A DNA stretch of 64,000 bases from an uncultured Lachnospiraceae bacterium. Lineage in GTDB: Bacteria > Bacillota > Clostridia > Lachnospirales > Lachnospiraceae. Location of the stretch: positions 62,001 to 126,000 of the forward strand of contig CAJTNC010000006.1 of the NCBI GenBank assembly GCA_910577955.1. Reading direction: 5' to 3'. The notes below the pieces were generated by a model. It was given only the letters and a program-made list of their open reading frames with translations, was not told where the DNA came from and did no database searches. This document shows positions 50,724 through 60,718 of this stretch, one piece after another. Every line of letters begins with the position of its first letter. Within the stretch, counting starts at the first letter, position 1. Made by a program: the position numbers and the translations under genes.

Positions 50724-52352
50724 TCAGAACCCCGCGAAGTACTCGTCCAGCCAAGCCATCCGCCTCTTCTGATAATTCAACATATCCTCAATATCATCGG
50801 ACATACTGTATTCAGGCCAACGAGCATTTTCCCTCTCTACGGCTCCGGCATCAATGAGATAATCTCTGTTTTCGCATAGCAGTTCCAATATATTATCGGT
50901 ACTCAAAAAGCTTTCCCTGCACTCTCTCCATCTCTCTTGAAGGCGCGGTCTCACAAGTTCCGGCTTGGTATCTCTCAAAAAAGGAATTGCCGCCTCCTCA
51001 TAGACCACTGTTTCATCATCATTAAAACCTCCGCTTAAGATTTTGCCGAAGGTCAAATCCAGATCCCACGGTATCTGACGCATTTTATAGGTACCGTCCT
51101 CAGCCACATCTGCGGCAAAATACATGTTTTTGAAATAGTTATCGCTCCCGCTTACGGCCATATTAAATAATAGCATGTCTATCCCATTTGACACATAAAT
51201 TTTTTCCTCAACAGGGCTGCCATCCCATGCTTCGCTGTAAAAAACACCGAGATAGTCCCGCAAAGGATACCACGCCTTTTCATAATCAGCAATCATTTCC
51301 GGATGGCGTATGCGGATATAACTCATAATTCTCCATCTTCTGTCGATGGCTTCCTGAATATCTCCATCCTCCGGAATCATCCAGTTCGTCGATTTATACA
51401 ACACATCATTTTTATCCAGTTCAAGCTTCTTAGCATCCACAGGCTCCACCAGCCCATAAAGCCCTGCATAATCATGATCCAAAATCAGTTCCACATACTC
51501 CATGCGTGGCCCTGCCTCATTTACTTCCATGTTGGAAAACGCAAACTGTTCCCAGATCTGGCATGCCGCCCTTTCACGGATCTTGCTTGTGTCTGCGACC
51601 ATTCCCTTTAACTTCCAGCTATTATCGGAACGCATCCCAAGAAGCGATGTATCGAAATTCTCTCCTTTTGCATCCAAAATCCCTATCGAATAGCTCTTCT
51701 TCTCAAAGGAAGAACTGGAAGCTCCTCTGGGATAATAGCGTACCCCGGATTCCAGAATCTCATACTGCCTCATCTCCGTCCCCGGATCAAACAACTGCAT
51801 CTGCCCATAATAAATAACTGGCGGATCAAAGTAAAAGCGCTCCGGATCCGTGTCGTAATCTCCCAGATCCTGTTCCTCCGCCCATCCGGTGTTTATCGTC
51901 ATGACGGGCATGCCGCAGACTGCCATGGACAGTTCATAGTAACTTTCCCCATCCACCAGCCACAGCTTAAAGATATGATTGTCCCGAATGCTTCCCGCTT
52001 TATCCTCCCATGCCGGATCATATAAAGTACACAGAAACTTATCCCTTGTGTCGGCCGTTATCTCACCTACCCATTCCTCCGCCGCGAAATTCTGCGAAAG
52101 GTACACCGTTCCGTCCTTCGTATAGGGAAGTAATGCCCCCCCGAAACAAATTCCGGGATTGACCTCCGCAAAGCGCCTCTCCTTTCCCTCAAGAAAGTCC
52201 AGATCCTCCACGATCGGCACCGCCATCACTCTCCCGTTATAAGGCACAGGCACACGGTAATCCAGATATACTTCATAACAATAACAGCCCGCCAAAACTA
52301 TCATAACCAAAAAACTGGCCGCCAGCATAATACGGATCTCTTTTCTTCTCAT
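50724..52352 (-). CDS. CotH kinase family protein, membrane-anchored
   Basis: 542 residues. A signal/anchor segment lies at about 8-28 (AASFLVMIVLAGCYCYEV), so the rest should be outside the cytoplasm or in the spore coat space. The CotH pattern is YYPRGASSSSFEKKSYSI (the usual RGNSS-type site), GLYGLVEPVD, and RQIPWDLDLTFG with the catalytic/metal Asp. Bacillus CotH is a kinase that phosphorylates coat proteins. Homologues outside spore coats are also known, and an extracellular role is possible. It lies 43 bases downstream of the DUF2164 gene. Confidence 0.86.
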   Translation of the reverse strand: MRRKEIRIMLAASFLVMIVLAGCYCYEVYLDYRVPVPYNGRVMAVPIVEDLDFLEGKERRFAEVNPGICFGGALLPYTKDGTVYLSQNFAAEEWVGEITADTRDKFLCTLYDPAWEDKAGSIRDNHIFKLWLVDGESYYELSMAVCGMPVMTINTGWAEEQDLGDYDTDPERFYFDPPVIYYGQMQLFDPGTEMRQYEILESGVRYYPRGASSSSFEKKSYSIGILDAKGENFDTSLLGMRSDNSWKLKGMVADTSKIRERAACQIWEQFAFSNMEVNEAGPRMEYVELILDHDYAGLYGLVEPVDAKKLELDKNDVLYKSTNWMIPEDGDIQEAIDRRWRIMSYIRIRHPEMIADYEKAWYPLRDYLGVFYSEAWDGSPVEEKIYVSNGIDMLLFNMAVSGSDNYFKNMYFAADVAEDGTYKMRQIPWDLDLTFGKILSGGFNDDETVVYEEAAIPFLRDTKPELVRPRLQERWRECRESFLSTDNILELLCENRDYLIDAGAVERENARWPEYSMSDDIEDMLNYQKRRMAWLDEYFAGF

Positions 52353-52396
52353 CGCTCACATCTCATCCACATTTTTCTGTTTAAATACCAATTCCC

Positions 52397-52660
52397 CTAT
52401 CGGCTATCCTGATACAGCAGATAGTAATCCGTCTCCAGATTACCCATCTGCACTTTCATCCAGCGCATGGCATCATCTAACGCCTTATTATATACCACCG
52501 GGGCCAGATGTTCACAGAACAGATCGATGATCTGCTGCTCTTCGATCATCCCGATCTCCTCCCCCCGCACATCTAAATAGAAGGCCTTGATCTCTCCGGC
52601 AAGTTGTTTTCTCTGCTCATCGCTTAATTTTATCATATCATTCAGACTTCTTCTTTTCAT
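52397..52660 (-). CDS. DUF2164 family protein
   Basis: 87-residue protein. The DUF2164 pattern is KLSDEQRKQLAGEIKAFYLD, EIGMIEEQQIIDLFCEHLAPV and DDAMRWM. It has helical composition and no known function. The ATG at 52660 is chosen because GGATGG lies upstream. The start overlaps the NSS transporter's end by a few codons in another frame if the earlier ATG were used; with this start there is a 16-base gap. Confidence 0.85.
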   Translation of the reverse strand: MKRRSLNDMIKLSDEQRKQLAGEIKAFYLDVRGEEIGMIEEQQIIDLFCEHLAPVVYNKALDDAMRWMKVQMGNLETDYYLLYQDSR

Positions 52661-52676
52661 GTTCTTTATCCATCCG

Positions 52677-54035
52677 TTATCCAAACCACCCCTGCAAAAT
52701 CAGCAGTATCAACAGTATCGGCAGAATATAAGTCACATAAAACCGAATTTTTCTCGGCATTTTCAAACCCTCTCCGGTATTTGCCTCCTCCAGATACTTC
52801 TCATATCCCCAACCGTATTTTGTCACACAAAACAACAAATACACAAAGGAACCGATGGGCAGCAACACATTGCTGACAATGAAATCCTCCAGATCCAAAA
52901 CCGCAGATCCTTCTCCCAACGGTTCAAAACCGGACCACACATTGAAACCGAGCACGCAGGGCATCGACAGCAAAATAATAGATACAAGGTTAATCAGACA
53001 GGATTTTTTTCTGCTCCAGTGAAACAGATCCATGCCACAGGAAATAATATTTTCAAACACCGCCAATATGGTGGAAAACGCGGCAAAAGTCATAAACATG
53101 AAAAACAGCGTTCCCCAGATCCTTCCGGCCGCCATATGGTTAAAAACGTTGGGCAGTGTGATAAAAATCAGTCTTGGACCGTTATCAGGGCTTATCCCGA
53201 AAGCAAAACAGGTCGGGAAAATAATCAGGCCGGATACAATAGCCACAAAAGTATCCAGAACAGCAATGTTGACGGATTCCCCCAACAGTGTATGCTTTTT
53301 ATCAATATAACTGCCGAAGATAGCCATGGAACCGATTCCCAGACTCAACGTGAAAAAAGCCTGATTCATGGCTGCAACTACAGTCTCCAACACGCCGGCA
53401 TCCCGCATCCTCTGCATATCGGGGACAAGATAAAATTTCAGTCCTTCCAGTCCCCCCTCCAACGTTATGCCGCGCACCGCCAGAACAATAATGATAAACA
53501 ACAACAGCACCATCATAATTTTCGTGATTTTTTCAACGCCTTTCTGCAAACCCATAGAGCAGACTGCGATTCCCCCTATGACTATGATCACCATACAAAC
53601 CGTCAAAACCAATGGGTCTGCCAACATATTCTGAAATACCCCTGCGACCTGATCGGTATCCTTTCCCGTAAACCGTCCCGTCAGCATCAGATAAAAATAG
53701 TAAAGCATCCATCCCGCCACGGTAGTATAAAACATCATCAGCACATAGTTTCCAAGCATGCTTAGATACCCGTGCAGATGCCACTTCTGTCCGGGTTTTT
53801 CCAACTTCGTGAAACTCTTTGCAACGCTTCTTCTGCTGGCCCGTCCCACCGCAAACTCCATGGTCATAATAGGGATACCCATGGCGATCAGAAAAAACAG
53901 ATACAGCAGTACAAACATACCGCCGCCGTACATGCCCGTAATATAGGGAAAACGCCATACATTACCAATACCAATCGCACAGCCTGCAGACAATAATATA
54001 AATCCCATCCGGGACCCCAGTTTTTCTCTTTCCAT
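52677..54035 (-). CDS. Sodium-dependent transporter (NSS/SNF family)
   Basis: 452-residue protein with about eleven membrane helices. The start EKLGSRMGFILLSAGCAIGIGNVWRFPY is split by the Na+-binding region (GNVWRFPY) of NSS transporters. The family brings in amino acids or amines with Na+. The substrate is not clear. It is between the DUF2164 gene and the penicillin-binding protein gene. Confidence 0.93.
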   Translation of the reverse strand: MEREKLGSRMGFILLSAGCAIGIGNVWRFPYITGMYGGGMFVLLYLFFLIAMGIPIMTMEFAVGRASRRSVAKSFTKLEKPGQKWHLHGYLSMLGNYVLMMFYTTVAGWMLYYFYLMLTGRFTGKDTDQVAGVFQNMLADPLVLTVCMVIIVIGGIAVCSMGLQKGVEKITKIMMVLLLFIIIVLAVRGITLEGGLEGLKFYLVPDMQRMRDAGVLETVVAAMNQAFFTLSLGIGSMAIFGSYIDKKHTLLGESVNIAVLDTFVAIVSGLIIFPTCFAFGISPDNGPRLIFITLPNVFNHMAAGRIWGTLFFMFMTFAAFSTILAVFENIISCGMDLFHWSRKKSCLINLVSIILLSMPCVLGFNVWSGFEPLGEGSAVLDLEDFIVSNVLLPIGSFVYLLFCVTKYGWGYEKYLEEANTGEGLKMPRKIRFYVTYILPILLILLILQGWFG

Positions 54036-54056
54036 TTCTCTCTCCTCATTTCTGTT

Positions 54057-55547
54057 TTATTCTTTCATATCAAAATAAGCATCAAACACCCGTCTTGCCA
54101 TCGGCACTGCGTAGTCGCTGCCGGATCCTGCCCCTTCGATAAGAACCGTGACGCATATCTCCGGATCTTCCACCGGTGCAAAACCCGTAAACCACGCATG
54201 GGAGTCCCGCTCGCTGTTATACTCCGCGGAACCCGTCTTGCCCGCCGCCGTGTAAGGTTTATCAAGCAGCTTCGTGCCTGTTCCGGTCTCCACAACCTCC
54301 CTCATCAACCCCTGTAATATCCCCGCTTCCTGTTCGGACATCATCTTTGTTGTGCCGGAGGATGAGAATCGTTTGATCACAGCGCCGTTAGCGTTCTCCA
54401 CACGATCCACCACATAGAGGTGCCGCAGTACACCGTCATTGGCTATGGCACAAGTGATCATATTCATGTGCAGCGGCGACACCACCGTCTCCCCCTGCCC
54501 TATAGCCGTCTGCATCTGTTCTTCCGTCGTCATGTCTTCCTTTATCTGTATTCTGCTGACAGCGGACTCCAGTTCAAAAGGCAGAGGCTTCCCGAAGAGC
54601 AGCTTGTCTAACGTCGTGCCAAAACTGTTGATATCTAACCTTGTCCCCATATTGGCGTAGGAGGCGTTACAGGATTTGGCAAAAGATTTTGCAAAATCCA
54701 CCTTTCCGTGATTTACCCCATGATAACACTGTATTCTGGAACCGTCTATGTTTACGGCTCCGTTACAGGTAAAACCGTAATCCGTATAGTTGGAGGGATT
54801 TTCCCTGATATATTCAAGAGCCGTCACAATCTTAAAGGTGGAGCCCGGCGGATACAGTCCCTGCGCCGCACGGTTCAACAAAAGCCCCGACTCGTCGTCC
54901 TCAAGCAGCTCCTCCCAGATATCCGCTATCTCGTTTGGATTGAAATCCGGCTTTGACACCATGGCAAGCACTTCGCCGGTTCTCGGGTCTGTGGCTATGA
55001 TCGCCCCTTCATAGACACCCAGCGCCCTGTTCGCCGCCTCCTGCAGCTTCACATCCAAAGTTGTATAGACATTATCCCCGGAATTTTTCTTTTCCAGCAT
55101 GCCGTTGTTCATCTTTTCCGTGATTGGTATGTTGGACTGGATCAGATAGTAATTCATCCTGCTTTCAATCCCTGTCTTTCCCTTGGTAGAATAGCCAACC
55201 ACATGAGAAAAGAGGCTGTCGTAGGGATATGTTCTTGTCTCGGAACCGTCAGGCCCCACCGTCGTCTCGGCCAACACCTCCCCATCCCTTGACATGATAC
55301 TGCCCCGCCTGTTCTGGGCAACCAGAATCTGCTGTCCGGCATTGTAACTGTTGTTGATCATCACCTCTTTATTCTGATAAGCATAGACACAGATGTAGGT
55401 CATCATACCGAGAAACAGAAATACGAAAAAGTAAGTCACAAGCATGATCTCCCTGTTTTTATGGGTTTTCTTCTGTTTCTGCTGTTTCTTCCTTTTCTGC
55501 TGTTTCTGCGGGCTGTCCGTTTTCTTTAATTTTTCTTTGTTCAACAT
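54057..55547 (-). CDS. Penicillin-binding protein, transpeptidase class (PbpA/FtsI-like)
   Basis: 496 residues. A Lys/Gln-rich cytoplasmic stretch (1-33) precedes a membrane anchor (about 34-57). The transpeptidase domain carries PPGSTFKI (catalytic Ser236, Lys239), SCN (292-294), and AGKTGSAEYN. There is no transglycosylase domain, so it is a class B enzyme. It pairs with a SEDS protein (FtsW/RodA) immediately upstream. The ATG at 55547 has GAAGGAG upstream, so the reading frames overlap by 89 bases. Confidence 0.93.
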   Translation of the reverse strand: MLNKEKLKKTDSPQKQQKRKKQQKQKKTHKNREIMLVTYFFVFLFLGMMTYICVYAYQNKEVMINNSYNAGQQILVAQNRRGSIMSRDGEVLAETTVGPDGSETRTYPYDSLFSHVVGYSTKGKTGIESRMNYYLIQSNIPITEKMNNGMLEKKNSGDNVYTTLDVKLQEAANRALGVYEGAIIATDPRTGEVLAMVSKPDFNPNEIADIWEELLEDDESGLLLNRAAQGLYPPGSTFKIVTALEYIRENPSNYTDYGFTCNGAVNIDGSRIQCYHGVNHGKVDFAKSFAKSCNASYANMGTRLDINSFGTTLDKLLFGKPLPFELESAVSRIQIKEDMTTEEQMQTAIGQGETVVSPLHMNMITCAIANDGVLRHLYVVDRVENANGAVIKRFSSSGTTKMMSEQEAGILQGLMREVVETGTGTKLLDKPYTAAGKTGSAEYNSERDSHAWFTGFAPVEDPEICVTVLIEGAGSGSDYAVPMARRVFDAYFDMKE

Positions 55548-56856
55548 TTGTTGCTCCTTCGTCCTGTCTGATTATGTAGAGCCCCTCAATAACTGCAAAC
55601 ATGAGTAACGTCGCCATAACGGAACTGCCGCCGTAACTGACAAGGGGCAGCGTCACTCCGGTCATGGGAATAAATTTGGTGACCCCTCCTATGGTGAGGA
55701 ACACCTGAAAAATATACAGAACGCCGATTCCAAAAGCTATAAGCTGATAAAATTTATCGCGCATCCGCATGGCGATATTCATAAACATGATAAAACAACT
55801 GAGAGCAGTCATGATCACGCAGAGGGCCACGATCAACCCCATTTCTTCCGCCACCGCCGAAAAGATAAAGTCCCTCTCCACTTTAGGAATGTCATCCGGT
55901 GCTCCCTGAAAAAGCCCAAGCCCAAACAATCCGCCGCGCCCCAGAGAAAATAGCGACTGTGCGACCTGATAGCCCTCCCCGGCAATGACAGTCCAAGGAT
56001 CTCTCCATGCCTGCACCCTGTTTTTCACATGCCCGAAAAGCTGATAAGCCACCACGGAAGCGCCGCAGCCTCCGACAATGCCGAGAAGAAGATACCAGAA
56101 ATTTTTCGTAGCCAGAAAAAGCATCAGAACATATGTCACAAAGAAAATCAGCGCGCTGCCCAGATCCCTTGACGCTGCAAGGATCAGGACATGGATACCC
56201 GCCACCGCCGTCGCATACGCCACCTGCAGCAAACTCGTGCTTTTATAAAATGCCGCCGCCACAAAAAAGACAAATATGATCTTGATAAACTCCGAAGGCT
56301 GAAAACTAAGACCGAACACGGAGTAGGACAATTTAGAACCGTAAGTCGTATTTCCGAGGATCAGCACTACTCCCAATGGCAGGATGCCAAGCAGAGCATA
56401 CAGCCAGCTTATATCCTTTATTTCCCGAAACCGCTTAAGCAGCCACGGAACGCACATTGCAGCCGCTATGGACACTAACACGATCACAAACTGCCTGACC
56501 GCCCGTCCAAGATCCAATCTTGTGAGCATGATAAAACCGATCACTAACAACATACACATGTTGTTGACCACCAATTTGTTTGCCGTCGGATAAATCAACT
56601 CAGACAACACAATGACGGCAAACACCGCCAGCTGCTGAAAAGCATAGAAAAACAGATACTGCAGGTCCCCTGTCTCGATGCAGATCGTCAAAAAACTGGT
56701 GAAATGCACAAAAAATAACAACAGCACCTGTCTCGTATAGATTCCCCGCTGCCGCTTCTCCCCGCGGAAACGGAAAACCGAGAAACTTTCATAGGTGTAG
56801 ACCGCCATAAAGATCGCTATGAAATATTTAGATAAAGCAACCACATACTGTTCCAT
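55459..56856 (-). CDS. SEDS family peptidoglycan polymerase (FtsW/RodA/SpoVE)
   Basis: 465 residues, about ten membrane helices. Conserved SEDS sequences are present: PSEFIKIIFVFF, GLGLFQGAPDDIPKVERDF with the essential Asp region, and GVTLPLVSYGGSSVMATL near the end. It polymerises glycan strands from lipid II and works with the class B PBP just downstream. The last 30 residues are a low-complexity Glu/Thr/Ala tail whose codons also encode the PBP start in another frame. It starts 6 bases after the U32 gene stop. Confidence 0.93.
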   Translation of the reverse strand: MEQYVVALSKYFIAIFMAVYTYESFSVFRFRGEKRQRGIYTRQVLLLFFVHFTSFLTICIETGDLQYLFFYAFQQLAVFAVIVLSELIYPTANKLVVNNMCMLLVIGFIMLTRLDLGRAVRQFVIVLVSIAAAMCVPWLLKRFREIKDISWLYALLGILPLGVVLILGNTTYGSKLSYSVFGLSFQPSEFIKIIFVFFVAAAFYKSTSLLQVAYATAVAGIHVLILAASRDLGSALIFFVTYVLMLFLATKNFWYLLLGIVGGCGASVVAYQLFGHVKNRVQAWRDPWTVIAGEGYQVAQSLFSLGRGGLFGLGLFQGAPDDIPKVERDFIFSAVAEEMGLIVALCVIMTALSCFIMFMNIAMRMRDKFYQLIAFGIGVLYIFQVFLTIGGVTKFIPMTGVTLPLVSYGGSSVMATLLMFAVIEGLYIIRQDEGATNVEQRKIKENGQPAETAEKEETAETEENP

Positions 56857-56862
56857 AAATTT

Positions 56863-59091
56863 TTATTCTACACCGAGACGGAAACGTCCCTTTGTGGTTT
56901 CCGCACCGGTCATCTTCCTTTTTTTCTGTTGTGTTTCTCTCTTTCTTTCAGATGCCAGAAGCCTCCTGAAAGTTTGTATGACCTGCAAAGCATCCTCCCC
57001 GCTCTCCGTTGTAAATTCCACACGGAAGGCTCTTATTCCGTCTTCCAAAAGCATCCAGAGATCCTCCGTGAAAGAAGTCGGCAGGCAGTTATAAATTATA
57101 TTATAACAATGGCTGCAGTTTGTATAGACCGGAAAAATATTTCCCATCCTGTCCGTCAGTTCCGTATATTTCTTCCTGTTTCTATCACAATTTCCCGAAG
57201 AGAGTTTTATACAGTTTGCAGACACCATGAAAGGCGCCCTGCCGTAAACGGGAGCTTCAAACCGGTTTTCACACACCGAAACACATAGCTCCCTGATTTC
57301 TTTTGTATCCAGTTCCAAAGGGATACTGACTCGGTCAAGCTCCCCGCCCCAAAAGGCCGCTGCCTCCGCGTTCCATGCATAGAGCGACGCCTCCCCGGCG
57401 ATCCGCCCTTTGTAGGAAATGCTCTTTAACCATGCAGCCCCGTCCACGGAGGCGCAGTATACAATATCAGGCTTCCTCTCTTCAATCACCTTCCGCAGTC
57501 TTTCCAGAAATTTTTCGTCACTCTGTCTTAAAATCACCGGACATTTTATGCCCCAACGGATCCTTCCCGCGGAAAGCCTCTCCAGTATCTCCTGATCTTC
57601 CAATAACAGATCCGCATCCGCCACCAGACATTCCTTTTTCGCCGCAGAAAAGACAACCTCAAACTGTTCCCTCGTCTGCACCATAACAGTGAGGGTATTC
57701 CCCGACTCTGTCTCCGTCTTTCCTCTTCCCGTCTCTTCCGGTTCGGTAATGTTTTCCACTTCCCCCGGTTCTCTTGCCCCGTAATAAGCATATACTTCCT
57801 GCAAAAGTTCCCGCCTGAGCCCATTGATGCGGCGCAGGGGCACAAAAATATCCTCCCCGGCCTCCACCGTACACTCTTCCACCGTAAAGGGCGTCCCGCC
57901 GGTTTTCATGAGCTGCGCTCTGATCTCCTCCCCGCTCACCGCCCGTCTGCTGGCTCTCTCCACAACATCTCCCCGCAGAGACAGACAGACTTCCCCCTCT
58001 TTTGTCTCCACCTTATTTCCGCCCTCAAACCGAACTTCCCCGTAAAGAGGCTCCCCCTCTTTGCACCTCACAAAAAATCGGACTCCCTTTTTGGGCAGTT
58101 CATGAACGTAATCTTCCCGAAACTTTGCAAGAAGCTCCGGATCCGCCTCATTGTAGCCCGGTTTTTTCAGGGTCAGCATATCTCTTCCGTTCTTTTCTTT
58201 ATAATAGCCGGTTCCTGTCTCGCTGCGGATATAAAGGCCGGAAAGCAGCTTCTTATCCTTTTCCTCCACAGAGAAAGCAAAATGGGGTTCCTGCCCTTTC
58301 TCCTTTTCCCTGTAATATTTATCAATATATTTCCGGTAGACGGAAACTGCCCCCGCCACATATTCCGGTCTTTTCATGCGCCCCTCGATCTTAAAAGAAT
58401 CGATGCCTGCCTCAATCAGTTCCGGTATATGCTCCAGAGTATTCATATCCTTCAAACTCAGAAAATACCCCTCTTTCCCCGCCGTCCGGTACGGCAGTCT
58501 GCAGGGACCGGCACAACGCCCTCTGTTGCCGCTCCTGCCGCCGATCATACTGCTCATCAGACACTGCCCTGAATAACAGTAGCACATTGCCCCGTGGATA
58601 AATGCCTCTATCTCCACGGAAACCCGCCGCTTTATCTCCCGCAGTTCCTCAAGGGACAATTCTCTGGCAGGCACGATGCGTTCACATCCCAGCTCTTTCA
58701 AATAAGCCGCTCCGTATGCTCCCGTGATCGTCGTCTGCGTGCTGGCATGAAGTTTCAGTTCCGGAAAATTCCGTTTCAAAAAGCAAAGCACCCCCATATC
58801 CTGCACGATAGCGCCGTCTAAACCCGCCTCATACAACGGCATCAAAGCTTCGGCGAGCCCCGAAAACTCCCGCTCTTTTACTAATGTATTGACCGTCAGG
58901 TAAACTTTCACGCCAAAAAAATGAGCCTGACTGATTGTTTTTATCAACTCATCTTCCGAAAAATTTTCCGCATATGCTCTCGCCCCGAACTGCCGGCCTC
59001 CCAGATAGACCGCGTCCGCCCCGGCATTCACCGCTGCCTGAAAACTCTCGTAACTGCCGCAGGGTGCAAGCAGTTCCACCCGTTTTGTCAT
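56863..59091 (-). CDS. Peptidase U32 family protein (DUF3656)
   Basis: 742 residues. The N-terminal U32 domain starts RVELLAPCGSYESFQAAVNA and has GADAVYLGGRQFGAR. A cysteine group CYCYSGQCLMSSMIGGR and CAGPCRLPY, and the later EGRMKRPEYVAGAVSVYR, are typical. The C-terminal DUF3656 domain and an added U32-like half follow. Family members RlhA and TrhP hydroxylate rRNA and tRNA, so an RNA-modification role is more probable than proteolysis. The ATG at 59091 has AGGGAT upstream and fits family starts. It is next to zapA, as in other Clostridia. Confidence 0.9.
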   Translation of the reverse strand: MTKRVELLAPCGSYESFQAAVNAGADAVYLGGRQFGARAYAENFSEDELIKTISQAHFFGVKVYLTVNTLVKEREFSGLAEALMPLYEAGLDGAIVQDMGVLCFLKRNFPELKLHASTQTTITGAYGAAYLKELGCERIVPARELSLEELREIKRRVSVEIEAFIHGAMCYCYSGQCLMSSMIGGRSGNRGRCAGPCRLPYRTAGKEGYFLSLKDMNTLEHIPELIEAGIDSFKIEGRMKRPEYVAGAVSVYRKYIDKYYREKEKGQEPHFAFSVEEKDKKLLSGLYIRSETGTGYYKEKNGRDMLTLKKPGYNEADPELLAKFREDYVHELPKKGVRFFVRCKEGEPLYGEVRFEGGNKVETKEGEVCLSLRGDVVERASRRAVSGEEIRAQLMKTGGTPFTVEECTVEAGEDIFVPLRRINGLRRELLQEVYAYYGAREPGEVENITEPEETGRGKTETESGNTLTVMVQTREQFEVVFSAAKKECLVADADLLLEDQEILERLSAGRIRWGIKCPVILRQSDEKFLERLRKVIEERKPDIVYCASVDGAAWLKSISYKGRIAGEASLYAWNAEAAAFWGGELDRVSIPLELDTKEIRELCVSVCENRFEAPVYGRAPFMVSANCIKLSSGNCDRNRKKYTELTDRMGNIFPVYTNCSHCYNIIYNCLPTSFTEDLWMLLEDGIRAFRVEFTTESGEDALQVIQTFRRLLASERKRETQQKKRKMTGAETTKGRFRLGVE

Positions 59092-59178
59092 ACAAATATC
59101 CCTGCATGCGCGGACTGAATCCGCGATGCCTTCCTTTCTCTTACCTTCCGGAAAAGAAAAGAGCAGGAGAGCCATCCC

Positions 59179-59595
59179 CTACTCGTTTTTTCCGCTTTTC
59201 CCTTTTAATTCGGTCTCCAGCCGCACAATTTTTTTTGCGTTCTCCTGTAGTTCCGTATTGAGATTACGCACGTTCTTTTCGGAATTCTCCAGCTTGATCT
59301 GATGGGAGATCAGCTCATGCTTCAGATCGTACAGTTCCTTTTCTTTCGCTTTCATCTCTTCTTCCAGAATGGTTATCTGCTTTTTGGCCTTAAAGTAATC
59401 GTCGGCAATATTTATCTGCACCAAAACGTTCTGCATGTCCATGGGCAGCTTTCTAAAGCTGTCCACCTTCCCGCACTCCGCCATTTTATTATTGATGTAA
59501 CTCGCTACTTTCTGAAAATACTCTTCGCTCTCATATCCGCTCAGCGTATAGACTTTTCCACCGATTAAAACCTCAGCATCCACTCTGGAATCCAT
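59179..59595 (-). CDS. zapA: Cell division protein ZapA
   Basis: 138 residues. The N-terminal ZapA fold (AEVLIGGKVYTLSGYESEEY and FQKVASYINNKM) is followed by a long coiled coil that goes to the C-terminus. It promotes FtsZ filament bundling. The coiled-coil tail here is longer than in the about 100-residue ZapA of Bacillus. The ATG at 59595 is preferred over one nine codons earlier because it has GAGGGAAACGG before it. Confidence 0.9.
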   Translation of the reverse strand: MDSRVDAEVLIGGKVYTLSGYESEEYFQKVASYINNKMAECGKVDSFRKLPMDMQNVLVQINIADDYFKAKKQITILEEEMKAKEKELYDLKHELISHQIKLENSEKNVRNLNTELQENAKKIVRLETELKGKSGKNE

Positions 59596-59646
59596 GCCGT
59601 TTCCCTCATCCGTAAAGCACAAAATAATATAGTTATTGTAGCATTT

Positions 59647-60642
59647 CTATAAGATCATTGCAAGCCCAAAATGGGAATACCCAAGTTCTGTCACAACCCG
59701 TCCTCTCGGCGTACGGTTGATCAACCCGTTTTTGATCAGATACGGTTCATAGACTTCCTCGATGGTGCCGGAGTCCTCCCCGATTGCGGCGGCCAACGTT
59801 TCAAGTCCCACCGGACCGCCGCCAAATTTCTCTATCATAGTGAGCAGCATATTCCTGTCGATGTGATCAAGCCCCAGTTTGTCCACGTCCATCAGGTCGA
59901 GAGCTGTTTTTGCCACTTTCTCCGTGATTACCCCGTCGTATTTCACCTGTGCGAAATCCCTGACCCGCTTCAAGATTCGATTGGCAATTCTGGGCGTCCC
60001 CCTGCTGCGCTTAGCGATCTCTCCCGCTCCGGCAAGCTCCGTCTCCACTTTCAGTATCTCAGCGGAATGCAGGATCACCTTTGTCAGCTCCTCCACAGAA
60101 TAAAACTCCAGTCTGTGGATCACCCCGAAACGATCCCGCAAAGGCGCCGTCAAAAGCCCGGCTCTTGTAGTTGCACCCACCAACGTAAATTTCGGCAGAT
60201 CCAAACGAATGGAACGGGCGGTGGGCCCCTTGCCGATCATAATATCAATCACGTAATCCTCCATAGCCGGATAAAGCACTTCCTCCACCTGCCTGTTCAG
60301 TCTGTGGATCTCATCCACAAACAGCAGATCCCCCTCCGACAAGTTATTTAAAATAGCTGCCATATCCCCCGGCTTTTCAATGGCCGGACCTGATGTGACC
60401 TTCATATGCACGCCCATCTCATTGGCGATCACACCGGCCAACGTCGTCTTTCCGAGCCCCGGCGGTCCGTACAAAAGCACATGATCTAAAGCGTCGTTTC
60501 TTCCCTTTGCCGCCTGAATATAAACTTTGAGATTCTCCTTGATCTTCTCCTGACCGACGTAATCATCCAAAGACTGAGGACGCAGCGTCCCCTCTATCTT
60601 TCCGTCTTCTTCCGTAAAATTCGTTTCTATCGTTCTCGCCAT
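59647..60642 (-). CDS. ruvB: Holliday junction branch migration helicase RuvB
   Basis: 331-residue AAA+ motor. Walker A is GPPGLGKTTLAG, Walker B LLFVDEIHRL, and sensor I is GATTRAGLLTAPLRDRFG. A winged-helix domain follows (TPRGRVVTELGYSHFG). It drives branch migration with RuvA. The ATG at 60642 has GGGGAGAG upstream. It follows ruvA by 76 bases. ruvC is not present here, as is usual for Firmicutes that have RecU. Confidence 0.96.
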   Translation of the reverse strand: MARTIETNFTEEDGKIEGTLRPQSLDDYVGQEKIKENLKVYIQAAKGRNDALDHVLLYGPPGLGKTTLAGVIANEMGVHMKVTSGPAIEKPGDMAAILNNLSEGDLLFVDEIHRLNRQVEEVLYPAMEDYVIDIMIGKGPTARSIRLDLPKFTLVGATTRAGLLTAPLRDRFGVIHRLEFYSVEELTKVILHSAEILKVETELAGAGEIAKRSRGTPRIANRILKRVRDFAQVKYDGVITEKVAKTALDLMDVDKLGLDHIDRNMLLTMIEKFGGGPVGLETLAAAIGEDSGTIEEVYEPYLIKNGLINRTPRGRVVTELGYSHFGLAMIL

Positions 60643-60718
60643 TTCTCTCCCCAAAATGCTGTTGTCCTTTCTGCCGTCTTCCCTCTGCCGCAGTATCGCA
60701 TATACCGCACCTGCAGTC

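Noticed and set aside
52587..53765. 392-codon open frame on the plus strand
   Set aside because: It is antisense to the NSS transporter and DUF2164 genes, has His/Gln/Arg-rich composition and no domain or ribosome-binding site; it is a shadow of the membrane protein codons.
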